Notes: generated from the letters alone by a model not told the origin. Shown: positions 34,344 through 45,351, counted from the stretch's first letter. The stretch is 64,000 nt of DNA from Ligustrum vulgare (GCA_963555705.1 OY743182.1:54874592-54938591), one strand, 5' to 3'. Translations and numbers: made by a program.

Positions 34344-35214
34344 AAGGATAGGCGCTCCTTGTTGTAAGTCGCCTAAGGATTTGGTACTCCTTGTTGTAAG
34401 TTACCAAAATAGTGGATTTGGCCTTGCTCGTGACGGAGAGCTCGGTAACGGGGGACGTAGATCACGTTGGTTGATTGAACCTCCATAAATCGCGTTTGCA
34501 CTCTCTTATCCCTTTTACTTCTTACATTGCACTTACTCTATTCTATCAATTTATATTGTGCAACACTATATCTAAGTGCTATACTTGCTTTATCAATTAA
34601 GTTTACACATATATAGCACACTACATTGATAGTTTAGTTACTTGTAACACTAAGTGCTAATACTTGTACCTATTGGTTTTAAGTTTGAGATTATTTATCG
34701 AAAAAGTTTTATAAACCAATTCACCCCCCTCTTGGTTAGTTTACTCTTGGGTCAACAAGTACCTTCTCATTCAATAGTGGAGGACCATCTCCCACAAGAG
34801 TGATGTCCTCATCCCAATCATCCGGTACACAATCTCCCAAGAGCATGTAACTCACATCCAATGTATCAATTGCTTGTTTTCGGCATTTCAAATATTGTCT
34901 AAACCCAATAAGCTTCGACGTAATCAAATCATTCCCCGAAACCAAACATTGTCCATTACAATGCATCTTGTAACAAATTTCACAAATTGAATATTCTTCA
35001 AGCATGTATTCATCACCTATGTTGAGATTGTTCAATGCAATTGCTTTCCTATTTTGCCGATATTAAAATCAAATATGCAAAGAAAGAAAACCAAACACAA
35101 GAAAGATTAGAATTGTGGTGGTTAACCAAAAATAACAAAATGAAACATAAAACAAAAATAATTACAAATTGTTAAAACTAAAATCAACTAAAGTAATAAT
35201 CAAAGTAAAAACAT

Positions 35215-35232
35215 TCCCCGACAACGGCGCCA
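35215..35232 (-). promoter_or_regulatory. primer-binding site of the nested gypsy element
   Basis: On the minus strand the sequence TGGCGCCGTTGTCGGGGA follows the LTR end after six bases. It matches the classic plant Athila/Tat primer site, reported as complementary to a tRNA-Asp 3' end, except for one T in place of C. Confidence 0.85.
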
Positions 35233-35238
35233 AAAACT

Positions 35239-36310
35239 TGTTCGCTCAAAATAGTGTACCACAAGCGCACGGGTCGCGTACAAGTAATAAAGTGAACTTT
35301 TTGAGTCCGAATTGTCGATCCCACGAGGAATGTTTACTTTAGATTATATAACTTTAATTAATTTAATTCTAACAATAAAAAGAAACACACAATTAAAAGT
35401 TGGATTTTTGCAAATTCTAAATGAAAGAAAATAATTTTAAACTAAATTAAAATAAGGAAAATGAAAGATAAAATAGTTGGGATTCATGATTTCACTTAAC
35501 TCTTGCTTAAGTAATTTCTCAACACATGCAAATTAATAAATTACTCATTTACAATGTTAGACCCGATTTTCCAAGCTTAGCTAATTACCTCTCTCGAGTG
35601 AATACTATATCTCTATGTCGATTAAGGCCCAATCAATTGCATTAACTCTTTGTGAAAATAGTTCAATGGATCATCTAGGGTTTAAGGTATATCTCTATCC
35701 TTAACAAGAACCTAAAACATTTGTTATTTGGTCTAAAATCCATAATATCTCTCGATTATCATACACTTCACAAAACATATATTTGGTGATCAATCAAACA
35801 CATGGAATAATCTCAATAACAAACACACATGAAATAAGCTCAACATTAATAAACAAACATTAAAATTACTTAAACTAAGTTAAGCTACATCAATCATCCC
35901 AACATAAAACAACTAGCTCATTGTATAAATATTGCACAAAAGTTGAGGTTTACAACAATACATCAATGATTTGCAATTGGGTCCTCCAACTTCTGGTCTT
36001 ATTCAATTTAGTCCTCAAATTTTGACTTTTATTACAAATATGCCCCTGAAATATTTGCATCTTTAGTCCTCCAACTTTCTGAGATGTTGCAATTGAGTCC
36101 CCATACTTTTGATTTCTTTCAATTACGTCCTTGGACATCGAAATTGCTCTTCTTTTCGCTCAATTGCTCTCCGATCTTGTCTATTTTCTTTCCAATTGAG
36201 TTTGTACCTAATTGTACAAGATAAACACAATTTATAAGTAGATATTTGCTCTATTTGTCAATTAAATTGCTAATTTAGGAACTAAATAAGTGTGTAAAGC
36301 ACACTTATCA
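35239..36310 (-). repeat. 5' LTR of the nested gypsy element (1072 bp, internally deleted)
   Basis: It matches the 3' LTR except for two deletions. The 518-bp gap has the 3-bp microhomology TCA at its edges. It removes the palindrome cluster, the likely TATA box and the leader, so this copy probably cannot be transcribed from its own promoter. Confidence 0.9.
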
Positions 36311-36315
36311 TTTTT

Positions 36316-36980
36316 CATTATCGATTAGTAGTTGCATGTCATCATCAATTGTCTTTCTTTTTCGAATTCTGTTTTCTAATTCTATCCAACTAGTAATGCA
36401 ATGTATATGATCACTACTTCCTTCATGACTTTTTACACGGATATGCATATTATGCCAATCTTAATATCCATCACTACACAACTGACCAATTTCTATCCAA
36501 AGACTTTGAATAAACTAGCCAATTTCTATCAATTGTTTGCCCAATTGTCAAGAACCGAGTATACTGAGATGCATCAAAATGTCTACCCTTACTCTCTTTA
36601 GGAAAGACGATGCCATCAATTCTTTTAGGACCCATTTCAAATAAATAATCTATCATCTTTTGATCAATAGGTTTCCAATTCCCTGAATCCTCCAAATCTA
36701 CGTCCACTTGTTGAACACCCTCAGCAAGTTCAACCACTTACTCATCCTCAGGAAATTGATTCACATCAGGAAGCCCACTCGCTTCCTCATTCTCATTTGA
36801 TCCACCCAAATTTTCATCTTCATTCTCTCGTTCCTCCTCACTCACTAAACTTGTAGCTAATCTCTTGTTGCCACTAAAATTAAAATACTTGTCAAGATCT
36901 CCTGTTTGACTTTGAATCAATGCCTCTTGTTTCTTTTTCCATTTCTATTTTTGGGCTCCCAACATATATTTAGGAGGCAT
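36316..36980 (-). pseudogene. hAT transposase, N-terminal half (TTF-type zinc finger region), broken
   Basis: The likely ATG at 36980 gives MPPKYMLGAQK followed by a stop and a Lys-rich stretch. The frame then reads IQSQTGDLDKYFNFSGNKRLATS and an acidic linker. A TGA or TAA-type stop lies near 36740. After it come the family motifs MGPKRIDGIVFPKE, YTRFLTIGQTIDRNWLVYSK and, in a shifted frame, SHEGSSDHIHCITSWIELEN. The conserved cysteines of the zinc finger (normally CFCCKLF after YSKSLD) are not seen, because sequence after SKSLD is scrambled. The half ends at the gypsy TSD TTTTT, in the middle of the coding sequence. Confidence 0.8.
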
Positions 36981-37141
36981 TGTGTAAGGCTATCGACTAT
37001 CAACAAGCCTACAAAATTAACAATGTCGCATTTTATAATCAAAGTTGTAAATATCTTATACTTCAAATTCAATGCAGAAACTCTTTCACCTTTGTTGGCC
37101 CTCAAGACACTTGCAAATTCAGAGCAAAAATAAATCCTCAA

Positions 37142-38326
37142 ATCAAAGGCTCGAATATTAATCGAGTTACAATCTAGTTTTGAAAAATAATGAAAAAATT
37201 CACATGAAAACTTTACTTACTGATTCAACAGGCAACAGGAGCCAGGAGGAACATCCGAACAGCATAACTGGGCACTGGCAGTGGGCACCATCAATGATCA
37301 ATATCATTAAATCACCATTCACCAATCAAAAACTTTGCTCCTGTAATTCACCCATAGAAAACGAATAAAGATTAATTTCAAAATCCAAATAGCACAAATT
37401 ACAAAATGCACTGTGAAAGCACAGCCCAAATAATAAATTAAGTAAAAATCGAAATTTTGATTTCGCAACTGAGTTAGGCTGTCTTTTATCCATGACTCAG
37501 AAGTTCTCCTACATTGATATGAATAAATGAATATCATATACATATTTTTTCATACCCCCAGTGAGTTGAGATTATTATTTTCTTCATCTTTTCTCTTTCC
37601 TAAAGTAGGTACTAGGTAGACAATAATTAATCTTATCTCAGTAATCAGTATATATATATATATAATCAAGTTAATTGTACAAATCTATTTTTGTAGATAA
37701 TCTCAGTCCTCAAATCAATCAAATTTAAACGTATGCTGACTATCTCTATCTATACAGTATACATACATAAAATTCTGAATTTCCAAAGTACAAGAAATAA
37801 TACCTTCTCTTGTATCGTCCTCTCCAAACTACTAAACTATGTAGAAAAATGATAACTTACTTACCCATTACCATTTACCAGGCTAGCAAAGCTGCAGACT
37901 CAATTTTCGGAAATCGGAAGGAACTTCACAGCTTCATCGAATTAGGATCGAAGATGGGAGGGAGACGAAGTTGGTCATTTCAGTTGGTGCCGTGTCCTAA
38001 CTCCTAATTCTTGATGATTTTGGGATTTTTTTTTTCAAAGATTTAGGGTTTTCAATTGATGATTGATTTTGGGATTTTTCTTTGTTTCCACCGAGAACTA
38101 GATGTCGAGAAGAATGGTCTGGAAATTGGTTTGAATCATTTTTATTCAGATTTTTAATTTGGGCATCTGGGCCTTTGGTTTTGGGCACAGATGCTCAGTT
38201 GGATCATGTATGATGTATGGGCCTTTTAAATTCACAGATTTCAGGTCTCTAAAAAAAAAATTATGTCCTTATTTATTGGAAGCCCAAGGCGCAGACCTGG
38301 TTTGCCTTGACCCAGGTCCGGCCGTG
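37142..38326 (-). other. 5' non-coding part of the hAT element
   Basis: AT-rich DNA lies between the transposase start and the right terminal repeat. It probably holds the promoter and leader of the transposase. A (TA)n run is at 37649-37662. No independent gene is visible. Confidence 0.55.
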
Positions 38327-38334
38327 CTTGTATG

Positions 38335-38925
38335 CTATTCACTTGTGCTAACAATTAAAGAAGATTCAGACGATATTTAAGAAACAAACCTCTTGAGAAA
38401 AACCTTAACAAGGGATGTTTGATTAAAAAATATTCAATTTACAACTTGCCTCTAAAAGGCGCAATCACACAAAGTTAACTAAAGAAACGTATTAAAATCT
38501 AAGGTAAGAAATTACATATATTATCCGTTTGAGAGTTGATATTTTTCTTCATGTTACTTTATGTCTTTTATATTTGCATGATTTTCATTTTATAACTGTC
38601 TGCAACCACCCATTACCTTATATCAATAACTCTTTCAATAACCTCTCACAATGGCACTCTTAATTGCCCTCATTTTAGTAACTGCCAATAATGGTTGCAT
38701 TATCGTTATTTTAGATCATGAGTTGAGTGAGAAAAATTGCTTCTTCAACTATATATCGCTCAACGCTCCAATTAGCCAAATACTACTCCACTCGCGACTC
38801 ACCCAATCGTCCTAAATCTTCATCTACACGATCAAATATCTTGACTTTCGTCTTGGTCTTCACACTTGGATTTCTTATATTTGAGCCTTTATGTTGGACC
38901 TTTGAGTTTGATATTTCATACGTCA
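38335..38925 (+). repeat. dispersed repeat, copy 2 of 2
   Basis: It aligns by eye with 24472-24990. The left edge abuts the hAT target duplication, so the hAT element appears to have inserted into, or at the edge of, this repeat. Confidence 0.55.
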
Positions 38926-39779
38926 ACAATTACCCCAATATAGTTGGATCAATGTGTAATCATTAATTTTGCTATATTCAAGAATTTGCACATTTTTACA
39001 GTTTTGAAATCTCAAAAAGCACAAAGCTCATTGGCATTCCCACCAACTTTAGCTTTAATGTGTGACCCATTTTGGCATCTAACACCTTGTCGCATCACCT
39101 ATCAGTATAAAAATCACAATTCTTAGTCTTCTTCTTCTTCACTTTCATTTACGTCTATTTACAGACACTTTGCATCTCCTTTGTTCTTTGCCAAAATTTC
39201 GATATAAAGTACTTGCTTATTCCCTTCTATATTTAAAATGGTGATCATGATATCTCTTCTTTTAAAGATTTTCAAACTTTCATTTAGGAACCTTTTGTTG
39301 ATCATGGATTCTTATTGCCAACGTATAATGAGAAACACCATTTTTGTCTGGGCTCTACGTTCAATAGTTTGGAAGCTGTTGAATGTTGACCAATCACATA
39401 ATTGTTCCCTGCGATAGATCGAAATTGGATCCTGGCTTCTAAGGTTGATATAAATGCATGTTTGGCCATGGACCTACCAAAGAAATCTTTACCCAAGCTC
39501 GAATTTTGGATATGTTGGAGCTCACTCCGAACATTCCTACTTATAATCCTACTATGTTTTCCATTACCTTACATTTTTGGACATTTGATTACATTTCCTT
39601 CATTTTTTTCGTTTGGCCCTTTGTCCATTGCTCTTAGGGACATTAGCCCCTTAACTAATCTTACTCAAGTGGGTGCCACCATTTCTTCCACTATAATAGT
39701 TAATAAGATGCCTCCTAAAAAGGATAGACATATCTTATATCGAGTTTTGTCACATGAAATAAGAATACTCTAGTCTTTT
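38926..39779. other. unassigned repeat-like DNA
   Basis: A 123-codon plus-strand frame (39402-39773) begins PAIDRNWILASKVDINACLA. It has no recognisable domain and a hydrophobic middle. It could be a decayed retroelement reading frame. I cannot support a gene. Confidence 0.3.
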
Positions 39780-40330
39780 TGTTACTTTTTTCGTTGGCTC
39801 ATTTTTCGTTGGCGCTTCTAATATGGTCAGTTTATGGCAGAGGGTTTTAGGGTGCTCCACATGATCGCGCTAAACTTCACCACGTGATCGCGCGGTTCAA
39901 TTTTGGAGGACCTGTTCGCAATTTTCACAGATTTTTGATTTATTTTATTTCTTTTTTCAATTAAGTTGTTTCCTAGTTTAATTCTAAGACCTAAATTCGT
40001 CCCTTAACTTTATATAAGGGTTCTTTATGTTTATTTTTGAATTACACAACTTTGAGAGAGTATTGTAAGGCTATATTGCTTTCAACAACTTATTCTTCAT
40101 TGAATAAAATTCGAACTTGCGAGTTCATTCTTGTTTGTTCAAACTTGGGTGAGAATTTAAATCTTATTGTGATCAAAAGGTCAATATATCAATTTGATTG
40201 TATTGGTTGCTTGATTCAATTGATTTTAATTGGATTCATAAATCGTGATTCTTTTGGCGTTCTTGGGTTGAGTCAATATTTTTTGGGTTGCATAGCTACA
40301 ATTGCTACGTGGTTTGTATCACTTTGTGAA
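39780..40330 (+). mobile_element. LTR-like promoter fragment
   Basis: The order matches other LTRs here: a pair of CpG palindrome motifs (ccacatgatcgcgct, ccacgtgatcgcgcgg, 39857-39900), a TATA box (TATATAA, 40011-40017) and an AATAAA at about 40103 after 'ttcttcattg'. No paired LTR or clear ends were found. Confidence 0.45.
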
Positions 40331-41136
40331 TTTTCTTGTTTCTTAATTTCGGTTTTACTTGATTGTGCATTTGTGTCATAACCTGTGTTATACTTGAAAT
40401 ACTTGGTTGAGCTGTTACTTGGTGTATTTGTTGTGTTAAACTTTGTTCCAAATATGACTACGCATTGCGTTGATTTGGGGGATTTAGGATGAAAATTGTG
40501 ATTTTTGGTTTGACAATACAAGATGAGACTGACTGATAAAATTGAGCATAAGATCATGATAATAATTAAGGGTGTTCTTTTAACTTGTAAGGGGGTAATA
40601 AAAAATGGTGTATTTGTTACCAATGCTTAGATGTTTAGAGATGTTGATTCCTTTATTTCTTTTACTAACACAAATGACATGCTTCGTGGTGATGAAAGCA
40701 CCGTTATTAGAGATTGTGTGTCGTATGTACCTTTCTGTGATAAATGCAGATTATATGTAGAGTGTGTATCTTATATGCATTTATGTGGTTATTGTGTGTT
40801 TGGTAAGTTTCATAGAAGGCATTCTTGGAAAAGATTATATGTCTAATGTGGGTTTATGTGACTGTCACGTGCTTTGTAAGCAACGACTTGTTTCTTTTAC
40901 TTCAGGTATTCGTGATACTACTCATGATAAATTGCATGATAAATGTGTTGATCATTTTATGTTTTAGACTTTTGGTTGTGCTTTAGAAGCCAAAAGGGCG
41001 GTTAGATCTTGGGGTAGTGTGATTACGGTTAATGGGGCTGATGTGTAATGTTTAAGACATGGTTTTTGGTGCGATTGAGAGAAAAACAGCGAGGTAGTGC
41101 TAGTTATCAGTTGCAGGTGGAGTTAGATTTAGTGAG
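40331..41136. other. unassigned DNA flanking a solo LTR
   Basis: Plus-strand frames such as 40631-40846 are Cys-rich (CDKCRLYVECVSYMHLCGYC) but carry no known motif. The sequence continues at 42578 after the solo LTR. It may be the interior of an older retroelement. Confidence 0.3.
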
Positions 41137-41141
41137 AGTAC

Positions 41142-42572
41142 TGATAAGTGTTATATTAACGTTTATTTTATACACTTATATCCTTGAATATGCCATAATG
41201 TGATTCTATCTAAGTATTATTAATGCATTTTATGTTTTATATTGTATAGGATCACAAAGGAAGAGAAAAGAAGGAAAAAGGACCAAAATGCGATCAAAAT
41301 GAAGTTTGGGGACTTAGGTGCAAATATATTTACGGCCGCAAGAAAAGGTGTTACGGCCGTAAGAAAATAAGGTTACGGCCGTGAAAGTGTAGTGAAGCAA
41401 GTTGAAAATAAGCAGAAACCACTTTACGGCCGTAAAGGAAAAGTTACGGCCGTAACTCCAATTTAAGGAAATATGCAGAAACTCAATTACGGCCGTAAAA
41501 GGAATGTTACGGCCGTAAATATTCAAGTCAAAAATTTCCTTATTTCAATTCTTTCCATAATTTTGGATTTCTTGCTCCCAAAGCTAGGGCACGAAATTGA
41601 GGCAATAAAAAGGGAGTTTCATGACAAGAAAAAGGACTTTTATTATTGTGAAAGAGGCAACACATTGAGGAAGATTGAGAGAAAAATATAGAGCATTCGT
41701 TGGAGATTTTCAAGCGCAAGAACAGAACAACAATGCAATTCATGAAGCAATTTGAAGAATCTACCACAACCATGCTAGGCTAAATTCCATATCTTGTTCA
41801 AAGGGGAAGTTGTGTCAATTTAATTATGTTATTTTTTTTTCCTACAAATTAGTAGCGTGAATTTATTCCTTTATTTCAATTGTTGAATTATTATGTTTTA
41901 ATTGTTCATTGAGTTTATTTGATTAATAGTTTAATTTGGCCAATTGGATTATTGATCTTTGAATTCATGATTATGCTATGTTTAGATTCTTGATCTGTAA
42001 TTATCATTGAATCTTTACTTTAGTAGCAAATAAATCTCGTGCAGGTTTAGTAATAATTCGACTTGGATTGTTTAATTCGAGCTTGTGTAATTAACGATCC
42101 AATTCAATCCATTCTTCTAAATTTCCATACTAGTCGTGCATTAAATCCTAAGAGCTCGTTTAGGACTGTCCATGGCTAGAATTGGTTCAAAGAGCTTATT
42201 TTGAATCAATACACATAAGGAAGAATTTAGATAATCAGAGCTTGTTGATTATTTATGATTGATAATTGAATTAGGGATATAAACACGTTACAAGGAAAAG
42301 TATAACATTAATTGAGGGCACAACCGAACCCGAGAACAAGATTTCCTCTCATATTATTTCTCTAGTCATGTTTAATTGTTTATTTTTATGCATATTTTTC
42401 ATTCAAGCAATTTCAAACAACAAAACCCCCACATTCCATTCTAATTGATCGAACAACTAAAATTAGTTTCCGTTTCTCGTGGGATCGACCCTTACACTCG
42501 CTACTACATTATTAATTAATATTGGACGAGTAAGGAATTATTTATTATTTTGGTGCATTGCGACACGCATCA
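41142..42572 (+). mobile_element. solo LTR of a Ty3/gypsy element (family C, 1431 bp)
   Basis: It begins TGATAAGTGTTATATTAACG and ends TTGCGACACGCATCA. A perfect 5-bp duplication AGTAC lies at 41137-41141 and 42573-42577. Near the right end is the usual 'tctcgtgggatcgaccc' (about 42475). A palindrome array occupies 41330-41519 and a TATA-like caataaaaaggg is at 41603. It does not align with LTR families A or B except at the first bases. Confidence 0.88.
41330..41519 (+). repeat. array of TTACGGCCGTAA palindromes in solo LTR C
   Basis: Seven copies or one-base variants lie near 41329, 41350, 41374, 41424, 41444, 41489 and 41507. The core is identical to that in the unrelated LTR at 5334-6124. 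The array ends about 85 bp before a TATA-like box. Confidence 0.9.
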
Positions 42573-42577
42573 AGTAC

Positions 42578-45351
42578 TATACCAAGGCTTAGGATACCTG
42601 AAGTGAGGTGGAGACTCCATATTCAGCGTCCTGAAGTTAAAGATAGTGGTGAGAGAATGGTAGGGATACACCCGTTATATCATATTCTTGAATTGACTAG
42701 TTGTTGACTAGTGTGGTAGAGTGAGGAAACTGTGTGGATGAACAATCTACAGAGTGGATAAGCAATGATAGGAGACATGCGTTATCTTGTTATGAGTCAA
42801 AAGAGGATACCAGTAGGAATGAGCTTTTTAGATTACTAGATACATGGATACATACATAGAAGGAGGTGTTGAGTATATGAAAACTTTATTTGATTGTTTA
42901 GTTAGTCATGATAACTTGATGTAAAATTACATTCTTTATAAAAGTTTTTATATTTCGACTTTTTGTTTTTAACTTGTGCACATGTGTATTTTTTATCTTA
43001 AAATGTTCTTGTATGGCTTAAAAGTTGCCTTGGTTGCGGTATAAATGATTTGATTTATTTGTTCTTATCATTAGCTTTTGATGCAATAAGTTTGATCATT
43101 GCTTGTATATTATCATGTTGAAATAAAAGTAACTTAGTGTTCTTGTTAGTATATATTGATGATATTTATTTTGATTGGTTCATTGTTATTACTTATAAAT
43201 GAGAAGTTTTGAAATTTGTACTCTGAATCTGAGGGAATACTGTGGTAAGTGCTATACATAATATGATGTTGTGAGGATTTATAGATGTATGTTATGTAGG
43301 GGATATTGGTAATTGGATGTTGTTTTCCTCTTATGTGTTTTCACCTTGTGTGATGATTATGTGAGTTGCAAATCACATATTTTTTGCACGTAGTTCTTTT
43401 ATCCATGATCGAGTCTGAGTATATTGGAGTCGTATGAGTCATTAAATGATCTTTGATATTTAATGTCTTCTAAATAAATTTTGTCGTTTTGTTGGTGATA
43501 TGACTATATACTTTGACTATTAACATGTTATACATTTTATGAAAAATCCAGCTATTCACGATTGCACTATATATGGAGAAAATTTAATGTATTTTGTTTA
43601 AGGTGTCACACGTGAAGGAAAATTTGAATAAATATGCATTTTTGGTTTGGTCTAGATACTTCGTGGATTCTCATCTAATTTCTCATCTCTCTCTTCTCTC
43701 TTGCGATACACATTCGTCTTGGTGGTTCTTCTTGTTCTCTGATTCTTGGTGTATTTTTCAGCGAATTTCTTAGTGGTTTTTTTATAGTGTTTGATCTGTA
43801 AATTCTTTGTGGATCTTTGTGTTGTAATTTTTTGTGAGAAATTCTTTGAGTTTTGAGATTTTCAGATTTCTTACGATTTTGTATAAAACTTTAAGTTTAT
43901 GTTTTTATCTTTGATTAATAAGAGTTTGAAGTTTCTTAGTGTTTTAACTTTGTGTTCTTTGAGATGTGTCAGATGGTGAATAAAGCATGAATAAATGTTT
44001 TTATCAATCATTTCCTAAGATATGGTACTAAAGTCATAATTTGTTTTTCAGGTGTGTAGGAGCAAGATGATATGAAGTTGGTTTTTCAAATTCACTACTG
44101 GTGCACTCAAGTTCTTAGCAAGGTGGAGAATGTTGGAAATGTGCTACTCACTTTTACGGGCCAAAACACGTCTTTAGGTATTGGGCCTAAAATGACATTT
44201 GACCTACATAACTTAGGCATTTTCTATATATACCTCTTTGCATTTGATATTCACGATACACAATAGAGATTTGATGGAATACAAGAAAATGTGAATGAGG
44301 CATCCAGTTTCTCTCCAACAACAATAGATTCGGATTCTCATCTTCTTTGAACTGTCCCTCTTCTATTTTGGTTCAATCTTTGTGGAACCTTGGGTGATAA
44401 TCTTAGGGTGTATCACCATGCTTTGTGGAAATATTCAAAGGATTCTTTGTGGTGTATTTGCTCTCAATTTTTGGGGCATTTTGATGAAAGGTTTGGATAG
44501 GATTTCTTAGTGGTATCCAATTGTAGTTTCCCTTATCTCTTATCTTAGTGGTTCTTTGTGGTTTACTCTTTCCTTAGTGGTTAAAAGAGTGGTTTTACAA
44601 TTGGTGTAAAACATAGAAGATGGAGTTAATTCTTAGTGCAATTCGATTGTTGTTTGGTATGGTATAGGTTTTGCCTTTAGGAATCTTTTTAGTATTCTTG
44701 GTGATCTTGATTGTAATGCGATGAATTTCTTGATGTGCTTAGTGGGATTTGAGCATAAATCCATGTTTAATGGATTGCTCAAAAGGGAATGTAGATGATT
44801 CTTGAATTATCGAACCTCCGGGGTCTTGGATCGAAAAATCTTGACGTTCATGCAATTTACATTTTAATTATTTTTGTTCTATAACTCAAATCGATCCAAC
44901 AAATCCAAGAGTTAGAGTATGCTTAAACTTGATAGAAGTAAAATAAAGCACACTAAAGGCTAGGTTGACAAATTGATTTGAAAAAATCACAAACTTATTT
45001 AGAAGCCACTTGATGAATTTTCCAATATCATGGTATCTATGCAACTAACTTTGCATCGCACTGATTATCTAGCTCACCCCTATTCAATTTTATTTTTTTT
45101 AAGTCGGGTTACAGTTGCATGATTATAAACAGGGGTTTCAGGGACCGTTATTTAGTTGGGGCGGGATTTTCTAGAGTCAATTAATGTTGATAGAATTGTT
45201 TTAAATTTAAATTTACATATTGTAATTATAAAAAAAAAAGACACTGGGATTTTTTTAATCAAGTTATAATATTTGGGAGATATATTTCATAATTGTGGTA
45301 TTGATGTGGTAGTATAACTAATATTATTATGAAATTAATCTAATCAAACAC
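42578..45351. other. unassigned AT-rich repeat-like DNA
   Basis: No supported gene. The part 43590-44900 has LTR-leader character. It carries many 'tcttagtggttctttgtgg' phrases, 'gatctgtaaattctttgtgg' and a TATA-like 'tctatatatacctc' near 44224. It could be one or two old copia LTR or leader fragments. Confidence 0.3.

Larger units (their letters stand above)
32973..34757 (+). mobile_element. solo LTR, Ty1/copia SIRE/Maximus-like (1785 bp)
   Basis: The ends are TGTTGACCTATGG and TTGGGTCAACA, with a TGTTGAC/GTCAACA inverted repeat. A perfect 5-bp duplication AGTAC lies at 32968-32972 and 34758-34762. The terminal 'ttcacccccctcttgg' near 34720 is common in SIRE-type LTRs. A TATA box (TATAAATA, 33605-33612), a palindrome cluster just before it, and three 32-bp tandem units (34248-34343, ggtttcgagagcc...ctcgattgtt) are present. 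No second LTR or internal region exists. Confidence 0.85.
32477..35035 (-). pseudogene. unassigned internal ORF of the nested gypsy element, split by a solo LTR
   Basis: The 5' part (35035-34763) encodes MNNLNIGDEYMLEEYSICEI and continues CYKMHCNGQC. This gives C-X2-C-X3-H-X4-C, one residue short of a gag zinc knuckle (C-X2-C-X4-H-X4-C). The 3' part (32972-32477) is acidic and contains SNFGSVIQSEETSTKEDELD and PIIDFVIKPLEEVQVYLVEF. The SIRE-like solo LTR and its AGTAC duplication lie between them. Total length is about 255 codons. I do not recognise the family. It may be a reduced gag-like protein of a non-autonomous gypsy lineage. Confidence 0.45.
28776..36310 (-). mobile_element. non-autonomous Ty3/gypsy element (OTA/Athila-Tat type), nested in the hAT
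   Basis: Two direct repeats (28776-30391 and 35239-36310) bound the element. On the minus strand they begin TGATAAGTGTGC and end GAGCGAACA. A 5-bp TTTTT lies outside both ends (28771-28775, 36311-36315). Next to the 5' LTR is a primer-binding site TGGCGCCGTTGTCGGGGA (35215-35232), the type used by Athila/Tat elements. Next to the 3' LTR is the polypurine tract ctcaagtttgggggtg (30392-30407). The interior (4.85 kb, of which 1.8 kb is a solo LTR) contains one split unassigned ORF and no RT, RNase H or integrase. Shared LTR sequence differs by roughly 2 percent, so insertion was fairly recent. Confidence 0.9.
27017..38326 (-). mobile_element. hAT transposon, degenerate, containing a nested gypsy element
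   Basis: The ends are CAGAGCCCTACCTGTG (27017, plus strand) and CACGGCCGGACCTGGG (reverse complement from 38326), matching at 11 of 16 positions. Flanking 8-bp duplications are CTTTTATG (27009-27016) and CTTGTATG (38327-38334), differing at one base. Inside, on the minus strand, are the two halves of a plant zinc-finger (TTF/ZMYM1-like, DUF4371) hAT transposase, separated by the gypsy element 28776-36310. Without that insertion the hAT element would be about 3.8 kb. The transposase has stops and frameshifts and lacks its C-terminal dimerisation region. Confidence 0.88.
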
